Shown here piece after piece: positions 21,417 to 29,840 of a stretch of DNA of 64,000 nt. The DNA is from a virus: positions 1 to 64,000 of the IMG/VR virus record IMGVR_UViG_3300017987_000005. One strand, given 5' to 3'. The notes beneath the pieces were generated by a model. The model saw only the letters and a program-made list of their open reading frames with translations, did not search any database and was not told where the DNA came from. The position numbers and the translations under genes are program-made. Each line of letters opens with the position of its first letter. The stretch's first letter is position 1.

Positions 21417-22122
21417 AGTCTACATCTCCTTCATCTGAAAAATCACTGTCATCGTCACTGGAAGAGCTTTTTCCGTGCTTCTTCCCACGCCATTCCGCAA
21501 GGTGAGCAATCTCCTTCATATCACTCTTTGAATAAGGCTGGAGAATCTCTTCGTAATCAATGGAATCATAATCGTCCACGTCTTCTTTCTCAACGTAGTC
21601 CCAATCATCCCCGACTACGGGCGCTTGCTTTGCTCCGGTACGCGTGACAGAGAACCGCTTCCCTACAATCCCCTTGAGTTTCTTATGCTTTGCGCGCAGA
21701 AGCTCCAGAGTGTAGTACTTCGCGGGGAGGAGGCAGACAATGTCCTTTACTTCGTCTCCGTCCTTGTTTGTGTAGCCCGTGTGGTCTACAATGGTGAAAA
21801 ATCCGGTATGCGAGGCTTTGTTCCCCGCGTCACACAACGGGCATGTTCCCTTTTTGGGATTCCCCCGACCATCGCGTCTTGCGATGCAAGTCGCATGTCC
21901 AGGACTGTCATCAATCCAATAGGTATGCTCAAATACTCTGAAGCACTTGTCATCAACGAAAGAAAGCTCTTTCGTCTCATCCTTCGGAATCCAGAAACGC
22001 TTCGGGACAGGTTCATCATTCTTGTCCTTCTTCTGCCACCACGCATATCCGCTTCCACCCCCTCCTGATGAGGGGAAATCTTCCGACGACGGCATCCCGG
22101 TATCAAACCATTTGTCTCCCAT
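21385..22122 (-). CDS. ssDNA-binding protein, T4 gp32-like type
   Basis: 245 aa. It has a short glycine-rich N-terminus, a core with a zinc-type pattern (CFRVFEHTYW..H.TC.....CPLCD) and KKLKGIVGKRFSVTRTG, and a long acidic tail (SSSSDDDSDFSDEGDVDYDDD), the layout of phage single-strand binding proteins whose tail recruits polymerase and helicase. It is encoded directly before the polymerase and after the primase. Assignment rests on layout and context. Confidence 0.7.
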   Translation of the reverse strand: MGDKWFDTGMPSSEDFPSSGGGGSGYAWWQKKDKNDEPVPKRFWIPKDETKELSFVDDKCFRVFEHTYWIDDSPGHATCIARRDGRGNPKKGTCPLCDAGNKASHTGFFTIVDHTGYTNKDGDEVKDIVCLLPAKYYTLELLRAKHKKLKGIVGKRFSVTRTGAKQAPVVGDDWDYVEKEDVDDYDSIDYEEILQPYSKSDMKEIAHLAEWRGKKHGKSSSSDDDSDFSDEGDVDYDDDPGAVPF

Positions 22123-22174
22123 AACTTGTTCCTTTCTGTCTTAGTAAGACATCACGCTAACTCAAAATGAGTTG

Positions 22175-23164
22175 CTACTTATGGACTTTCTTTTTAGTCC
22201 GGCTTTTCGGTTCTCTTCGAACCACTGTTCTGTTGTCGAACAATTCGACAAGCTCTTCTCTGGATAAATCGCAAGGGTCTTTTCCTTCGGGCAACTCGCA
22301 CTTAAAAAGCATCGGCACATGGTCATACAGATACTTCTTCACGGAACGCTCAAGCTTCTTTCCTCCTTCGTCACCGTCCGCCATAGTAGTCAGACTGTTC
22401 ACTCTCTTGAGGATATCCACTTGATACTCGCTGACTGAACTTCCGTTAGCTCCTAACGGTCTTACCCCATCCTTGAATCCATCCAGGTGTAAAACATCCA
22501 ACTGTCCTTCGACGAGCACTACATCATCACCCCCTTTCAAAAACTGCTCTCCAAACAGACAAAGTTCTGCGCAAGTTCCTTTCTCGTACAGCCAACGTTT
22601 TCGACGGTCATCTTTATCCGTCGATAATAATCTCTTAGCAGCACCGACTATGTTTCCCAATGAATCCTTCATTGGTAAAACAAGGTAGTCTCCGTGCTGT
22701 TGGATATCGAACTTATCGATGCAATCAATTGCAATTCCGCGATATATGAGATAATCATAAACGCGAGAACTGGCAGGCGTGTAACGCGCCATCCACTCAA
22801 CATTAAACTCTAGTGTCTCCCCTTCTCCGAACAACCCATCATCCCACGTAAAATCCCGCTCATCTTCGTCAAGCATCTCTTCGAGTTTATCGCACTTCTC
22901 TTCAGGAAATCCAAGCTCCTTCAAAACTGCGACCATATAACCCAAAGAACCCCCGCCAGTCTCGCAGGAAAAACAATGAAATAAATGCGGCTCCTCAATA
23001 CGGATAGATGCGTTACCGAGCTTCTTATCCACTCCGTTCTTATGTTTCCAATGAGCAAATGGACAGCTTATCACGATATTCTCGATACGATGTTTACGAA
23101 AATCGTGTAATTGGTACTTTACTCCCAATATATTCAAGAATTTGATAAGCTCTTCGCGCTTCAT
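22175..23164 (-). CDS. DnaG-like primase
   Basis: 329 aa. The N-terminal zinc site has CPFAH (34-38) and HCFSC (63-67). The Toprim domain has VLVEGQLDVL (Glu 219, Asp 223) and MADGDEGGKK (Asp 263, 265). It is shorter than bacterial DnaG and lacks its helicase-binding domain. It is the first gene below the promoter at 23199-23226 and heads the replication block. It makes RNA primers for the polymerase downstream. Confidence 0.9.
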   Translation of the reverse strand: MKREELIKFLNILGVKYQLHDFRKHRIENIVISCPFAHWKHKNGVDKKLGNASIRIEEPHLFHCFSCETGGGSLGYMVAVLKELGFPEEKCDKLEEMLDEDERDFTWDDGLFGEGETLEFNVEWMARYTPASSRVYDYLIYRGIAIDCIDKFDIQQHGDYLVLPMKDSLGNIVGAAKRLLSTDKDDRRKRWLYEKGTCAELCLFGEQFLKGGDDVVLVEGQLDVLHLDGFKDGVRPLGANGSSVSEYQVDILKRVNSLTTMADGDEGGKKLERSVKKYLYDHVPMLFKCELPEGKDPCDLSREELVELFDNRTVVRREPKSRTKKKVHK

Positions 23165-23198
23165 GCATCACTCTCACGATACTAAATAGACTGCTTGT

Positions 23199-23226
23199 AT
23201 GATAGCATACATTTCGGATTTGTCAA
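23199..23226 (-). promoter_or_regulatory. promoter upstream of the primase
   Basis: -35 TTGACA, 16-bp spacer ending ATGC, -10 TATCAT, with an A/T-rich block upstream. It reads into the primase, SSB, polymerase and helicase genes. Confidence 0.8.
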
Positions 23227-23239
23227 GTAAAAAATAACT

Positions 23240-23809
23240 TTAATTTTCCGCTATTTTACGCGCTAAACTCAGCGCCTCCACGCACTTACGTACTTTCTCA
23301 GGATTTTTCCCGCTTCTGAGGACCGCTGAGGGGTGGAGGCATGGGATAAGGGTACATGTATGCTCTCCCCCTAAAAGTGGCTCAGAATTGAAATGACGGG
23401 GCTTACCGCACGTCTTAGATATCCCTGCAAACTCCCCTGTCAATGCTCCTGTAGAGCTGTTTCCGAGGGTCACGATAGCTTTCGGCTTAATACTGTCGAT
23501 TTCGGCAGCAAGAAAGCACTTGCATCGGTCAATCTCCTTCTTTGTCGGCTTGCGGGGTTTCCCGTCCTTTGCAGGAAAACATTTCACGATATTCGTGATA
23601 TAATAATGCTCAAGTTCGGCTGCTTCGATAAACTCGTCTAGGAGTTTTCCAGCGCGTCCGACAAAAGCGTGCCCCTCAACATCTTCAGAATTTCCCGGCG
23701 CTTCCCCGATAATCATTACTGCATCGTGCGGGAGTCCGTGAGCACGCGGTTTCACGTGCATCGTCCGAGCAGCTTCTCCGAGATGACATCCTTTACAAAC
23801 ATCGTCCAT
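23240..23809 (-). CDS. uracil-DNA glycosylase, family 4 (Fe-S type)
   Basis: 189 aa. Removes uracil from DNA. It has the family-4 cysteines VCKGC near the N-terminus and RCKCFL and CxxxxPC further on, motif GEAPGNSEDVEGHAFVGRAG (about 35-54) and the C-terminal HPSA. Length is typical. Its presence suggests that the phage genome does not contain uracil in place of thymine. The last gene of its operon, just upstream of the primase promoter. Confidence 0.92.
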   Translation of the reverse strand: MDDVCKGCHLGEAARTMHVKPRAHGLPHDAVMIIGEAPGNSEDVEGHAFVGRAGKLLDEFIEAAELEHYYITNIVKCFPAKDGKPRKPTKKEIDRCKCFLAAEIDSIKPKAIVTLGNSSTGALTGEFAGISKTCGKPRHFNSEPLLGGEHTCTLIPCLHPSAVLRSGKNPEKVRKCVEALSLARKIAEN

Positions 23810-24180
23810 CAGACATTCCCTTTATACCACGGCAGAAAATTGTCAATCTCAAGCTTCGAAGGGAACGTTCCGTTGAATCTGAATCCCCGGTCATCGATTG
23901 ACATAATCGCTGGAACTTTCTCAGTCGGGAAAAAGATACTCTCATCCTCGATATGCTGATATGTTACACCATGCTCCAAAACATACTTCCGCATAGCTTC
24001 TATCCCGCCCTCCTGATGTGAACGTGAAGATAGTATCGCAATCTTAAAATCGCGCGCCATATTATTCAACCACTCGATAGCTCCTTCAACAGGCTGGTCC
24101 GGGCATACGTCGGCTCCCTTCCATCCCGATTTATACGAATGGATAACTCCATCAAAATCACATATAATTGTCTGCTTCAT
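23809..24180 (-). CDS. HAD-superfamily phosphatase-like protein
   Basis: 123 aa. It begins MKQTIICDFDGVIHSY, the HAD nucleophile motif DxDG, then AILSSRSHQ (motif II) and MSIDDRGF (motif IV). A small cap-less HAD hydrolase, perhaps acting on nucleotides or DNA-end phosphates. Overlaps the glycosylase start by one base. Confidence 0.75.
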   Translation of the reverse strand: MKQTIICDFDGVIHSYKSGWKGADVCPDQPVEGAIEWLNNMARDFKIAILSSRSHQEGGIEAMRKYVLEHGVTYQHIEDESIFFPTEKVPAIMSIDDRGFRFNGTFPSKLEIDNFLPWYKGNV

Positions 24181-24221
24181 TACATTCTCCAAAAGTATTA
24201 AAAAAAGAAGTAAGCTTGATT

Positions 24222-24494
24222 TTAAGGCGGCTCCCTTATGATTCCGAAATAGTCTCTTATCGTTGGAAGATGTTCATCGCTTGGCAACTCAAAAGACTCC
24301 TCCTCAATGAAGACCTCCTCCTCTTCTTCTTTATCACAATAACAATCCGGCACAATACTGGTAGCATAGCAATCTCCGTCCCCGTCGCCGTAAACATCGT
24401 CAGTAAGTTCATTGGTAGCTGACGTGGTGGCTCCCCCGGACGTATTCGTCCAGGAACGCGACGTCCCCTGCGTACTATCAGCATAAGGTATCAC
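24222..24494 (-). CDS. acidic low-complexity protein
   Basis: 90 aa, GTG start overlapping the coaD stop. It has a Ser/Thr/Gly-rich first third, then a very acidic middle (DKEEEEEVFIEEES). No domain. A competing frame in the same stretch gives a basic arginine-rich product and is less likely. Confidence 0.45.
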   Translation of the reverse strand: MIPYADSTQGTSRSWTNTSGGATTSATNELTDDVYGDGDGDCYATSIVPDCYCDKEEEEEVFIEEESFELPSDEHLPTIRDYFGIIREPP

Positions 24495-25027
24495 AAAATT
24501 AAACTCCGTTCAGAGTCAGTAAGTTCCCCATATCGTCCGAACTTCGCATATAACTGTATGCGGACAAACGGGCTAACAAATTCCTCGACTGACCCGCCGG
24601 CCCCCATAACCTCCCGGACCATGCTCGAACTAATATACGATATTGACGGGTCTGACATGACAAACACTGTTTCTATGCTCGGGTCAAGCTTACTGTTCAC
24701 AGTCGCAATCGGGTATTCGTACTCAAAGTCCAGTTGATTGCGGATACCACGAAGAATTATATCAATATCGTGCTTCTTACAGAAATCTACAGTCAATCCT
24801 TCGTATGTAAATATCTCGACTTTCGCACTTGCATACTTTCCGGAATGACATTCTGCGGCATAATCGTTAATATGCTGAACGCGTTCCTCTACGCTGAATA
24901 TGGGGTCTTTCTTATTAGTCAGGGCAATGCCGATAACAAGCTCGTCAAATATACGCAGACCGCGCCTTATGATATCCTGGTGCCCTCTTGTCAAAGGGTC
25001 AAATGTTCCTGGGTATAAAGCTTTCAT
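24491..25027 (-). CDS. coaD: phosphopantetheine adenylyltransferase
   Basis: 178 aa. Transfers AMP from ATP to 4'-phosphopantetheine to form dephospho-CoA. Diagnostic segments are YPGTFDPLTRGH (5-16), the substrate loop ILRGIRNQLDFEYE (about 89-102) and YISSSMVREV near the C-terminus. Length is slightly above the bacterial enzyme (about 160) owing to a C-terminal extension (SERSLIL). It is uncommon in phages; here it stands alone without other CoA genes, so it may relieve a host step. Overlaps the acidic gene downstream. Confidence 0.93.
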   Translation of the reverse strand: MKALYPGTFDPLTRGHQDIIRRGLRIFDELVIGIALTNKKDPIFSVEERVQHINDYAAECHSGKYASAKVEIFTYEGLTVDFCKKHDIDIILRGIRNQLDFEYEYPIATVNSKLDPSIETVFVMSDPSISYISSSMVREVMGAGGSVEEFVSPFVRIQLYAKFGRYGELTDSERSLIL

Positions 25028-25035
25028 AACTACTC

Positions 25036-25302
25036 CTACGGATTTATAGGCGGGAACAGCTTGTCAAATTTCCGAGCCATATCATAACTGCATATGCGAA
25101 GCTCACGACCATCAGTAAGAATAATACTTCCAGGCTGCTTTCCGTGTCCGCAGCAGCAAGCATCAGTATAAACTCCGGCATCATTCAATGCTTGAACTAT
25201 CGGAGCGATGCACCGGTCAATACTTCTCGGCTCCTCAATATAATTAAAATCATCAAGCTTGATGACTAAATTCAGGGTGACGGTGTCTCCCCATTCGCAC
25301 AT
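25036..25302 (-). CDS. conserved phage-type protein (CEWGDTV family)
   Basis: 88 aa. The start MCEWGDTVTLNL, the middle IDRCIAPIVQALNDAG and CCCGHGKQPGSI follow a pattern seen in many phage and bacterial proteins of unknown function. The cysteine and histidine cluster could bind metal. It overlaps the upstream gene by 50 bases. Confidence 0.65.
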   Translation of the reverse strand: MCEWGDTVTLNLVIKLDDFNYIEEPRSIDRCIAPIVQALNDAGVYTDACCCGHGKQPGSIILTDGRELRICSYDMARKFDKLFPPINP

Positions 25303-25489
25303 CCGATTTCCTTTTCTTACAAACAAGCCTGTGGTTTATCTCGCAGTCCGGCTCTGAACAATGTCGCCCCTGATTATCCCACCAAGGAACGTGGTAACGC
25401 GCCCCTTCTTTTATAACATGCTTTATCATCTTCTCCCCGCAATGCGGACACTCGACTTCCTCATGCGGGACTCTCTCAAAACTACTCAC
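25253..25489 (-). CDS. zinc-binding small protein
   Basis: 78 aa from a GTG with GGGAG upstream. CPHCGEKM and CSEPDC give a zinc site around an aromatic stretch (YHVPWWDNQGRH). Both ends overlap neighbours. A start further upstream would lie inside the receiver-like gene. Confidence 0.45.
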   Translation of the reverse strand: MSSFERVPHEEVECPHCGEKMIKHVIKEGARYHVPWWDNQGRHCSEPDCEINHRLVCKKRKSDVRMGRHRHPEFSHQA

Positions 25490-25802
25490 TCTTTTTCTCC
25501 CTGAAAAAATCTCCCTCATTCTGCATCTTAAATCCAGCCCCGTTGAGAACTCCGTACATATTCTTCCGTCCCGCTGGATTTGCCGTGCATATTTGGACAT
25601 GGTCAGGAAGCAGGTCTTTAATATCAAGCATCCCGAGTATCTCGTATCCGTTGATATCGTCATCGCCTAAATCGTGGTCCATGACAAGACATTCAATCTG
25701 TCCCTTCAGGGCTTCGATTGTCCGAACTGCCGCATACGGACTTCGTATAATGACGTCACAATCAAGTTCGCGCTCGTCATCAACTATCACCCACATGCTC
25801 AT
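25482..25802 (-). CDS. receiver-like domain protein
   Basis: 106 aa. WVIVDDERELD at the N-terminus, CLVMDHDLGDD with a central Asp (about 43), and YEILGML follow the layout of stand-alone receiver domains (cyclic-phosphate receiver type). There is no output domain. It may sense a ligand rather than a kinase. Confidence 0.65.
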   Translation of the reverse strand: MSMWVIVDDERELDCDVIIRSPYAAVRTIEALKGQIECLVMDHDLGDDDINGYEILGMLDIKDLLPDHVQICTANPAGRKNMYGVLNGAGFKMQNEGDFFREKKSE

Positions 25803-26160
25803 CCCCTTTAACTTTCCGTATATTACTTCTCGCTATAACGTCGTCTTCCCACGAACGTCTCGTCATATCGGGCGGCATACTGGAAGGCTTCTGGTCTTCC
25901 CAATCATCCGGCTTCGGTCGCATACTGCACTTACACTGAATCGGCATTCCGGTCTCAGTATCTTTTCCGATATACCCTTTCCCGAAACACTTCTTACAAT
26001 TCTTCTTCGGATATCCGAACGTTACTCCCATAAAAGACGATTGTGACAACTTTGCTTTCCCGAGTCGCTTCGGTTTTTCATCGTCCTTCTTATCATGAAT
26101 GGATGAGCACAGCTCGTTAAGCTCCTCCTGCGACATTCTTCCATGAAACTTTCCGTCCAT
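25780..26160 (-). CDS. zinc-finger protein, DnaJ-type motif
   Basis: 126 aa. The centre has CKKCFGKGYIG and, after an 11-residue gap, CKC, like one half of a DnaJ zinc centre. The ends are charged. Overlaps the receiver-like gene by 23 bases. Function unknown. Confidence 0.55.
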   Translation of the reverse strand: MDGKFHGRMSQEELNELCSSIHDKKDDEKPKRLGKAKLSQSSFMGVTFGYPKKNCKKCFGKGYIGKDTETGMPIQCKCSMRPKPDDWEDQKPSSMPPDMTRRSWEDDVIARSNIRKVKGDEHVGDS

Positions 26161-26167
26161 ACCGTCC

Positions 26168-26992
26168 CTAAAATAATATGCTGGCTGGAGAATCCCAACT
26201 CGTATACATGTGTCCGTCCTCCTGGTATATCAGGCTCCGGATATCTTCATTGTGATTCACGCTCTGGACACACTCGTCAAACATCGTAACAGCAATCCCC
26301 TCGAAATCATATACAACTGCTCCGAAAGGAAGCGTACGAAGAACTCGCGCGTCGTCCTTCAAATAACTGAACTGGTCTATAACGCGCTGATACGCTTCTG
26401 CGCACTTATGCTCAGTTATCCACTTGATTACATCAATACACCCTTCGGTCAATCCTTTCGGAACAACAATATTCCTGAAGGATAGTTGGTGTACGTTGGT
26501 CTCTTTGGCAAGTTCGATGGCATATCCGAAATCAAAGTCTTCGGAAAATTTATCAGTCAGGTTCAACGTTGCTCTGACTAACATTCCGTACTTTCTAATG
26601 AACTTCATCATATCAGAAAGCTCTTTCCACTGAGCTAAAGAATCAATTGAAAATGCTACGGTGCTCAGATAGTCGCTCCCGAATATCGTTTTATTTTTTG
26701 TCCAGTTTTTGAGCATGCTTATCCCGTTAGTCTGCATCTCAATAGGGAACTCTGAAAAAACTTCCCCGATTCGTTCACAAGCATTTTTGTTAAGAGTAGG
26801 CTCACCCTTCCCTGTAATCAGGATAGAACTCACTTGAGCAGCTTTAGCTACTGTCCGAGCTTTGACCATATTCCAATAAAACTGCTCGTCATCGTCCGTG
26901 TCCATGTACCCAGTCATCTTAGAGACGCAATAAGGGCAGTCCTTATCGCATCCTTTATAAGGTACACTGATTGTCAGGTTTTGCGCTCTCAC
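26168..26992 (-). CDS. radical SAM enzyme
   Basis: 274 aa. The cluster motif CDKDCPYC (cysteines at 15, 19 and 22) binds a 4Fe-4S cluster. Then come the GKGEPTLN SAM-binding loop (about 61-68) and a (beta/alpha) pattern to the end. No extra cluster domain is seen. The product is unknown; phage members often act in modified-base or tRNA-base synthesis. Confidence 0.88.
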   Translation of the reverse strand: MRAQNLTISVPYKGCDKDCPYCVSKMTGYMDTDDDEQFYWNMVKARTVAKAAQVSSILITGKGEPTLNKNACERIGEVFSEFPIEMQTNGISMLKNWTKNKTIFGSDYLSTVAFSIDSLAQWKELSDMMKFIRKYGMLVRATLNLTDKFSEDFDFGYAIELAKETNVHQLSFRNIVVPKGLTEGCIDVIKWITEHKCAEAYQRVIDQFSYLKDDARVLRTLPFGAVVYDFEGIAVTMFDECVQSVNHNEDIRSLIYQEDGHMYTSWDSPASILF

Positions 26993-26995
26993 TAC

Positions 26996-27172
26996 TCATT
27001 CCTCTAAAAGTTCCGGGTACTCCGCATACAAATCATCAAGCATCTTCTTCTTTTGTTTCTTATCTGATTCTATTACTCTATCCAACGCCTCGTCCCACCT
27101 ACGGCTATGCTCCTCCTGCTCACGCTTAGACTTGGTTCTTTTTTCAAAATAACGGCGTATGAAATTAAACAA
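26996..27172 (-). CDS. small charged helical protein
   Basis: 58 aa if it starts at the TTG after GGGAGAACCTG. It is a single long charged helix (EKRTKSKREQEEHSRRWDEALDR). The start is uncertain; it overlaps the upstream gene by eight bases. Unknown function. Confidence 0.45.
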   Translation of the reverse strand: MFNFIRRYFEKRTKSKREQEEHSRRWDEALDRVIESDKKQKKKMLDDLYAEYPELLEE

Positions 27173-27398
27173 CAGGTTCTCCCATGATAGCGAGGTCGTC
27201 TGGACAAGTCGCCTGTGCAGTATACGGCTCATCTCCGGTAACCATTTTGCAATCCAGATTATCATACTTCACGAATACCCACTGGTCATTCGTAGAAGAT
27301 ACGACCCCGTTCTCACAGTCCTCGTGTCGAATATTCCCATTAGCATGAATCGGAATGTACCGTACTCTCATTCCCTTCTTGAACATGCTCGTCTTCAC
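27165..27398 (-). CDS. small beta-barrel-like protein
   Basis: 77 aa from a GTG with GGAG upstream (GGAGAGTGAGAGTG). KKGMRVRYIPIHANG and GVVSSTNDQWVFVKYD have an SH3/KOW-like rhythm common in small phage proteins. Function unknown. Confidence 0.55.
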   Translation of the reverse strand: MKTSMFKKGMRVRYIPIHANGNIRHEDCENGVVSSTNDQWVFVKYDNLDCKMVTGDEPYTAQATCPDDLAIMGEPVV

Positions 27399-27540
27399 TC
27401 TCACTCTCCTTTACAAATGCACTCCCGTGAACATTGTACTCCTGCCCATCTGGAGTCCTTATGCGGAGGTAGTTATCGGTTCCCCCGATAACTTCTCCTT
27501 CTTTAATTCTTCCATCAACGTCCCGGAACTTTTGACGCAT
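27340..27540 (-). CDS. small protein, unknown function
   Basis: 66 aa. A beta-rich first half (GRIKEGEVIGGTDNYLRIRT) is followed by an acidic tail (KESESEDEHVQEGNES). Overlaps both neighbours. Nothing recognisable. Confidence 0.5.
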   Translation of the reverse strand: MRQKFRDVDGRIKEGEVIGGTDNYLRIRTPDGQEYNVHGSAFVKESESEDEHVQEGNESTVHSDSC

Positions 27541-27985
27541 CGCGCTTCCCCCATCTCTTTTCGCGGTCTTCGTTAATAAATTCCATCAGACGCCCTTCTT
27601 CTCGAGCTTTTTTCATCTGAGCTAACCACTCATCAGCTTTACGATTCTCTTCATCAATGAATGCTTTTTCTTCTTCCTCATTCATCCCGAAAATCTTTAT
27701 GTGCTCACAACATCCGTTATAATCATTACCTGCCCAGTTATCTCGGGCGTTCTGTGTCAATGCTCTGATGAACATTCGTCCGACATATCCTGAATTGTGG
27801 TCAGGGTATTCTTCATCTGCTGGCTCATCAACTTGAAACAAAACTCCATCAGACAAATCTTCCGGTATGTGCGAATCACAGAATACTTCTATTTCATCCC
27901 GACGAGTATCAAAATCCGACAGGTGTAGATACAGGCGTACCTCACACTCAGGATGGTCGCATTGATGAAAATAAACATCGCACAT
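27515..27985 (-). CDS. acidic protein, first gene below a promoter
   Basis: 156 aa. The N-terminus has a possible zinc site (HQCDHPEC...CDSH); the C-terminus is a long charged helix. SD AGGAG precedes the ATG, with the promoter at 28012-28039 just upstream. Function unknown. Confidence 0.6.
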   Translation of the reverse strand: MCDVYFHQCDHPECEVRLYLHLSDFDTRRDEIEVFCDSHIPEDLSDGVLFQVDEPADEEYPDHNSGYVGRMFIRALTQNARDNWAGNDYNGCCEHIKIFGMNEEEEKAFIDEENRKADEWLAQMKKAREEGRLMEFINEDREKRWGKRDASKVPGR

Positions 27986-28011
27986 TTTCGCTCTCCTATA
28001 TCTACGCTTAT

Positions 28012-28039
28012 ATTATATCATATATATTATATATGTCAA
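28012..28039 (-). promoter_or_regulatory. promoter for the 28 kb to 23.2 kb operon
   Basis: -35 TTGACA, 16-bp spacer, extended -10 TGATATAAT. It lies just after the last gene of a tail-protein operon. Confidence 0.85.
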
Positions 28040-28047
28040 GTTAAAAA

Positions 28048-28248
28048 TCAAAAATTATTAAACCATGCTTTCGGCCTTGGCGGAACAAACGGCATTAGCG
28101 TGAAATCTATATTGATTACATCAACAGGGCGCGGATTCAACAACACGGTGGCTTTAATAGCTCCGTCCTCAACGCGAACCTCGTTAATGCTCTTAACTCC
28201 TCGACCGAGCATGTCCTGAATTATTTCTTCAGTAAACTTTTCTACCAT
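28048..28248 (-). CDS. W-F tail protein (ends AWFNNF)
   Basis: 66 aa, starting at the ATG nested in the upstream tail codons (GAC-AAT-GGT). A short helix is followed by strands (AIKATVLLNPR, INIDFTL) and PFVPPRPKAWFNNF. It is the last gene before the promoter; here the tail lacks the glycine and ends in Phe. Confidence 0.65.
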   Translation of the reverse strand: MVEKFTEEIIQDMLGRGVKSINEVRVEDGAIKATVLLNPRPVDVINIDFTLMPFVPPRPKAWFNNF

Positions 28249-28669
28249 TGTCAAACCACGCTCCCGTTCCACTTGAAACTGTAACAACAGGCTCCGGCTC
28301 TTCCGCTGGAGGGAAATCCATTCCGTGACGTTCAGCCATAACAGCACTGGAGTCGATGCGGTCTACAAGTATCTTAGTCTCATAAATAACTTCTGACGGC
28401 CCCGCTGCGTTGGCGTAAAACTCTATTACCATCCCTTCCCCTACAACGTATCCCCCAGGCTTCTCTGTCCCCCAATTGCGCCCATCAAAATACACCTTCT
28501 CTCCGGGAGCGGCTATATCTTCGTTACTCTGAACAGTACAATAAATCTCCGGTGGGCGCATAGGAAGAAAAGAGTGCTCTCCTGTAGCATAGCAAATCTC
28601 CTCGCTATGCGGGTCTCCGGTCTGCTCCCACGTAAGCGCCTGGCGTTCAGAAAATCTACTTAAAGGCAC
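28229..28669 (-). CDS. W-F tail protein (ends AWFDNGRKVY)
   Basis: 146 aa, GTG start with GGGAGAAG supplied by the upstream tail codons. It is a beta-rich protein with an acidic, proline-containing linker (PPAEEPEPVVTV) before the tail. No known family. Confidence 0.65.
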   Translation of the reverse strand: MPLSRFSERQALTWEQTGDPHSEEICYATGEHSFLPMRPPEIYCTVQSNEDIAAPGEKVYFDGRNWGTEKPGGYVVGEGMVIEFYANAAGPSEVIYETKILVDRIDSSAVMAERHGMDFPPAEEPEPVVTVSSGTGAWFDNGRKVY

Positions 28670-28891
28670 TTATCTTCTCCCGTTATCAAACCATGCGTTC
28701 GTAGGTACATACGGCTTATAGTATCTAAAATTATCCAGAGCTTTTTTCAAGTTATCACACTTAACTGCTACTGGCGTCATCGCGGAAAATGCGTAACTCA
28801 ACGCATCTACCATGTGGTCAGCAGTAGTTCCGACTGCTCGGCTAAACTCTGACAAGCTCTTGCTTAAAGCGGCAATGCTATCCACGTCCAT
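28670..28891 (-). CDS. W-F tail protein (ends AWFDNGRR)
   Basis: 73 aa, beginning MDVDSIAALSKS at the ATG nested in the upstream WFNNG codons. Mostly helical (TADHMVDALSYAFS), then the tail. Function unknown. Confidence 0.65.
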   Translation of the reverse strand: MDVDSIAALSKSLSEFSRAVGTTADHMVDALSYAFSAMTPVAVKCDNLKKALDNFRYYKPYVPTNAWFDNGRR

Positions 28892-29066
28892 TGTTAAACC
28901 ACGCCCCGACAGTCGTTTTTTTAATGAAAGACACTTCGGATTCAATTCCCATCTCCACAGACATTGACTCAGCTTTTATTTTTCTTCTTCGTTCCAGTTC
29001 TTTTTCTACTAGTTTGAGTTTTCCGAGGTCTTTTGCTATCGCTCGTGCGCTTCTTTTCCCAGCCAT
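28878..29066 (-). CDS. W-F tail protein (ends AWFNNGRG)
   Basis: 62 aa, very basic helical N-terminus (MAGKRSARAIAKDLGKL) and the tail after VSFIKKTTVG. It overlaps the upstream gene by 98 bases in another frame, long for this genome, so either may be shorter than drawn. Confidence 0.6.
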   Translation of the reverse strand: MAGKRSARAIAKDLGKLKLVEKELERRRKIKAESMSVEMGIESEVSFIKKTTVGAWFNNGRG

Positions 29067-29244
29067 GTTTATTCATCATCTCCTCGGACAAGACTTTGAC
29101 ACTCATCCCGACAATGACCATAATGTTCTTACGCCCCATATCATCACGAAGCTTCGTGACTAATCGCTCAACCTGACCTATATCAGTATAATTCGATACG
29201 AGAAGGATATCCCCGTCCTTTATATCAAGCTTCTCAATATCCAT
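28969..29244 (-). CDS. small protein with basic tail
   Basis: 91 aa. The first 55 residues (DGDILLVSNYTDIGQVERL, NIMVIVGMSVKVL) look like a compact alpha/beta unit also seen in other phages; the last 30 residues are strongly basic and overlap the next gene. Start overlaps the upstream stop. Confidence 0.55.
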   Translation of the reverse strand: MDIEKLDIKDGDILLVSNYTDIGQVERLVTKLRDDMGRKNIMVIVGMSVKVLSEEMMNKHGWEKKRTSDSKRPRKTQTSRKRTGTKKKNKS

Positions 29245-29516
29245 TACACCGCGCCTCTCGCGATACGCTCATACTTCTCAATTTTGTCTTTCCAGTCCTC
29301 GATACGCTCAACGACAGCATCGACACTCTCGTCCTCATACTCAATGGTAATCTCAGAACGAATGTCGTCTTCATCGTTACCGGTATTCGCCTGCACTCTC
29401 AGCGAAGATTTCTGGTTCTCTCCAGTGTCATGCTGAAAGAACATGGCTCTGTGAGGATGCTCCATCCGCCACTCGTGAAGGTCCAAAAGCATATGAACAA
29501 TCTCGTGCTTCTCCAT
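29244..29516 (-). CDS. small protein, unknown function
   Basis: 90 aa, acidic. An N-terminal helix with histidines (MEKHEIVHMLLDLHEW) is followed by strands (IRSEITIEY) and a helix. No family recognised. Confidence 0.55.
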   Translation of the reverse strand: MEKHEIVHMLLDLHEWRMEHPHRAMFFQHDTGENQKSSLRVQANTGNDEDDIRSEITIEYEDESVDAVVERIEDWKDKIEKYERIARGAV

Positions 29517-29525
29517 CTCACTCCC

Positions 29526-29840
29526 CTACTTCAAAAACTCGTGACAATTCCCGCAATAACGATGCTCAACATCGTTCCGGCTATAGCTGGTCATCCCGCA
29601 TTTTTTGCAAGTGATTGCAGTTCCGTTCTCAACAATCTCGAATTCCGGCTCCGGAGCATCTCCGAGATACATCGTCTCCCCGCAACACACGGGCCATCCA
29701 CTAATAAGACATTCCTTCAGGTCAACAATCACAGTCTTTCGACAGAATCGGCACTGGCACGTCTTCGGCATCTTATCCGATGCTTCTGCATACATGTACT
29801 GCAAACGTTCTCGACTTGGAAGTGCTTCTCCGATTTCCAT
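29526..29840 (-). CDS. double zinc-ribbon protein
   Basis: 104 aa. Two zinc ribbons: CQCRFCRK...CC and CKKCGMTS...CGNC. Starts just after the stop of a W-F tail gene, whose tail codons (GGGAGG) supply its ribosome-binding site. It may bind nucleic acid. Confidence 0.6.
   Translation of the reverse strand: MEIGEALPSRERLQYMYAEASDKMPKTCQCRFCRKTVIVDLKECLISGWPVCCGETMYLGDAPEPEFEIVENGTAITCKKCGMTSYSRNDVEHRYCGNCHEFLK

Noticed and set aside
24257-24484. Basic arginine-rich frame overlapping the acidic gene at 24222
   Set aside because: The other frame begins in the coaD stop codon like neighbouring genes; this one has no ribosome site.
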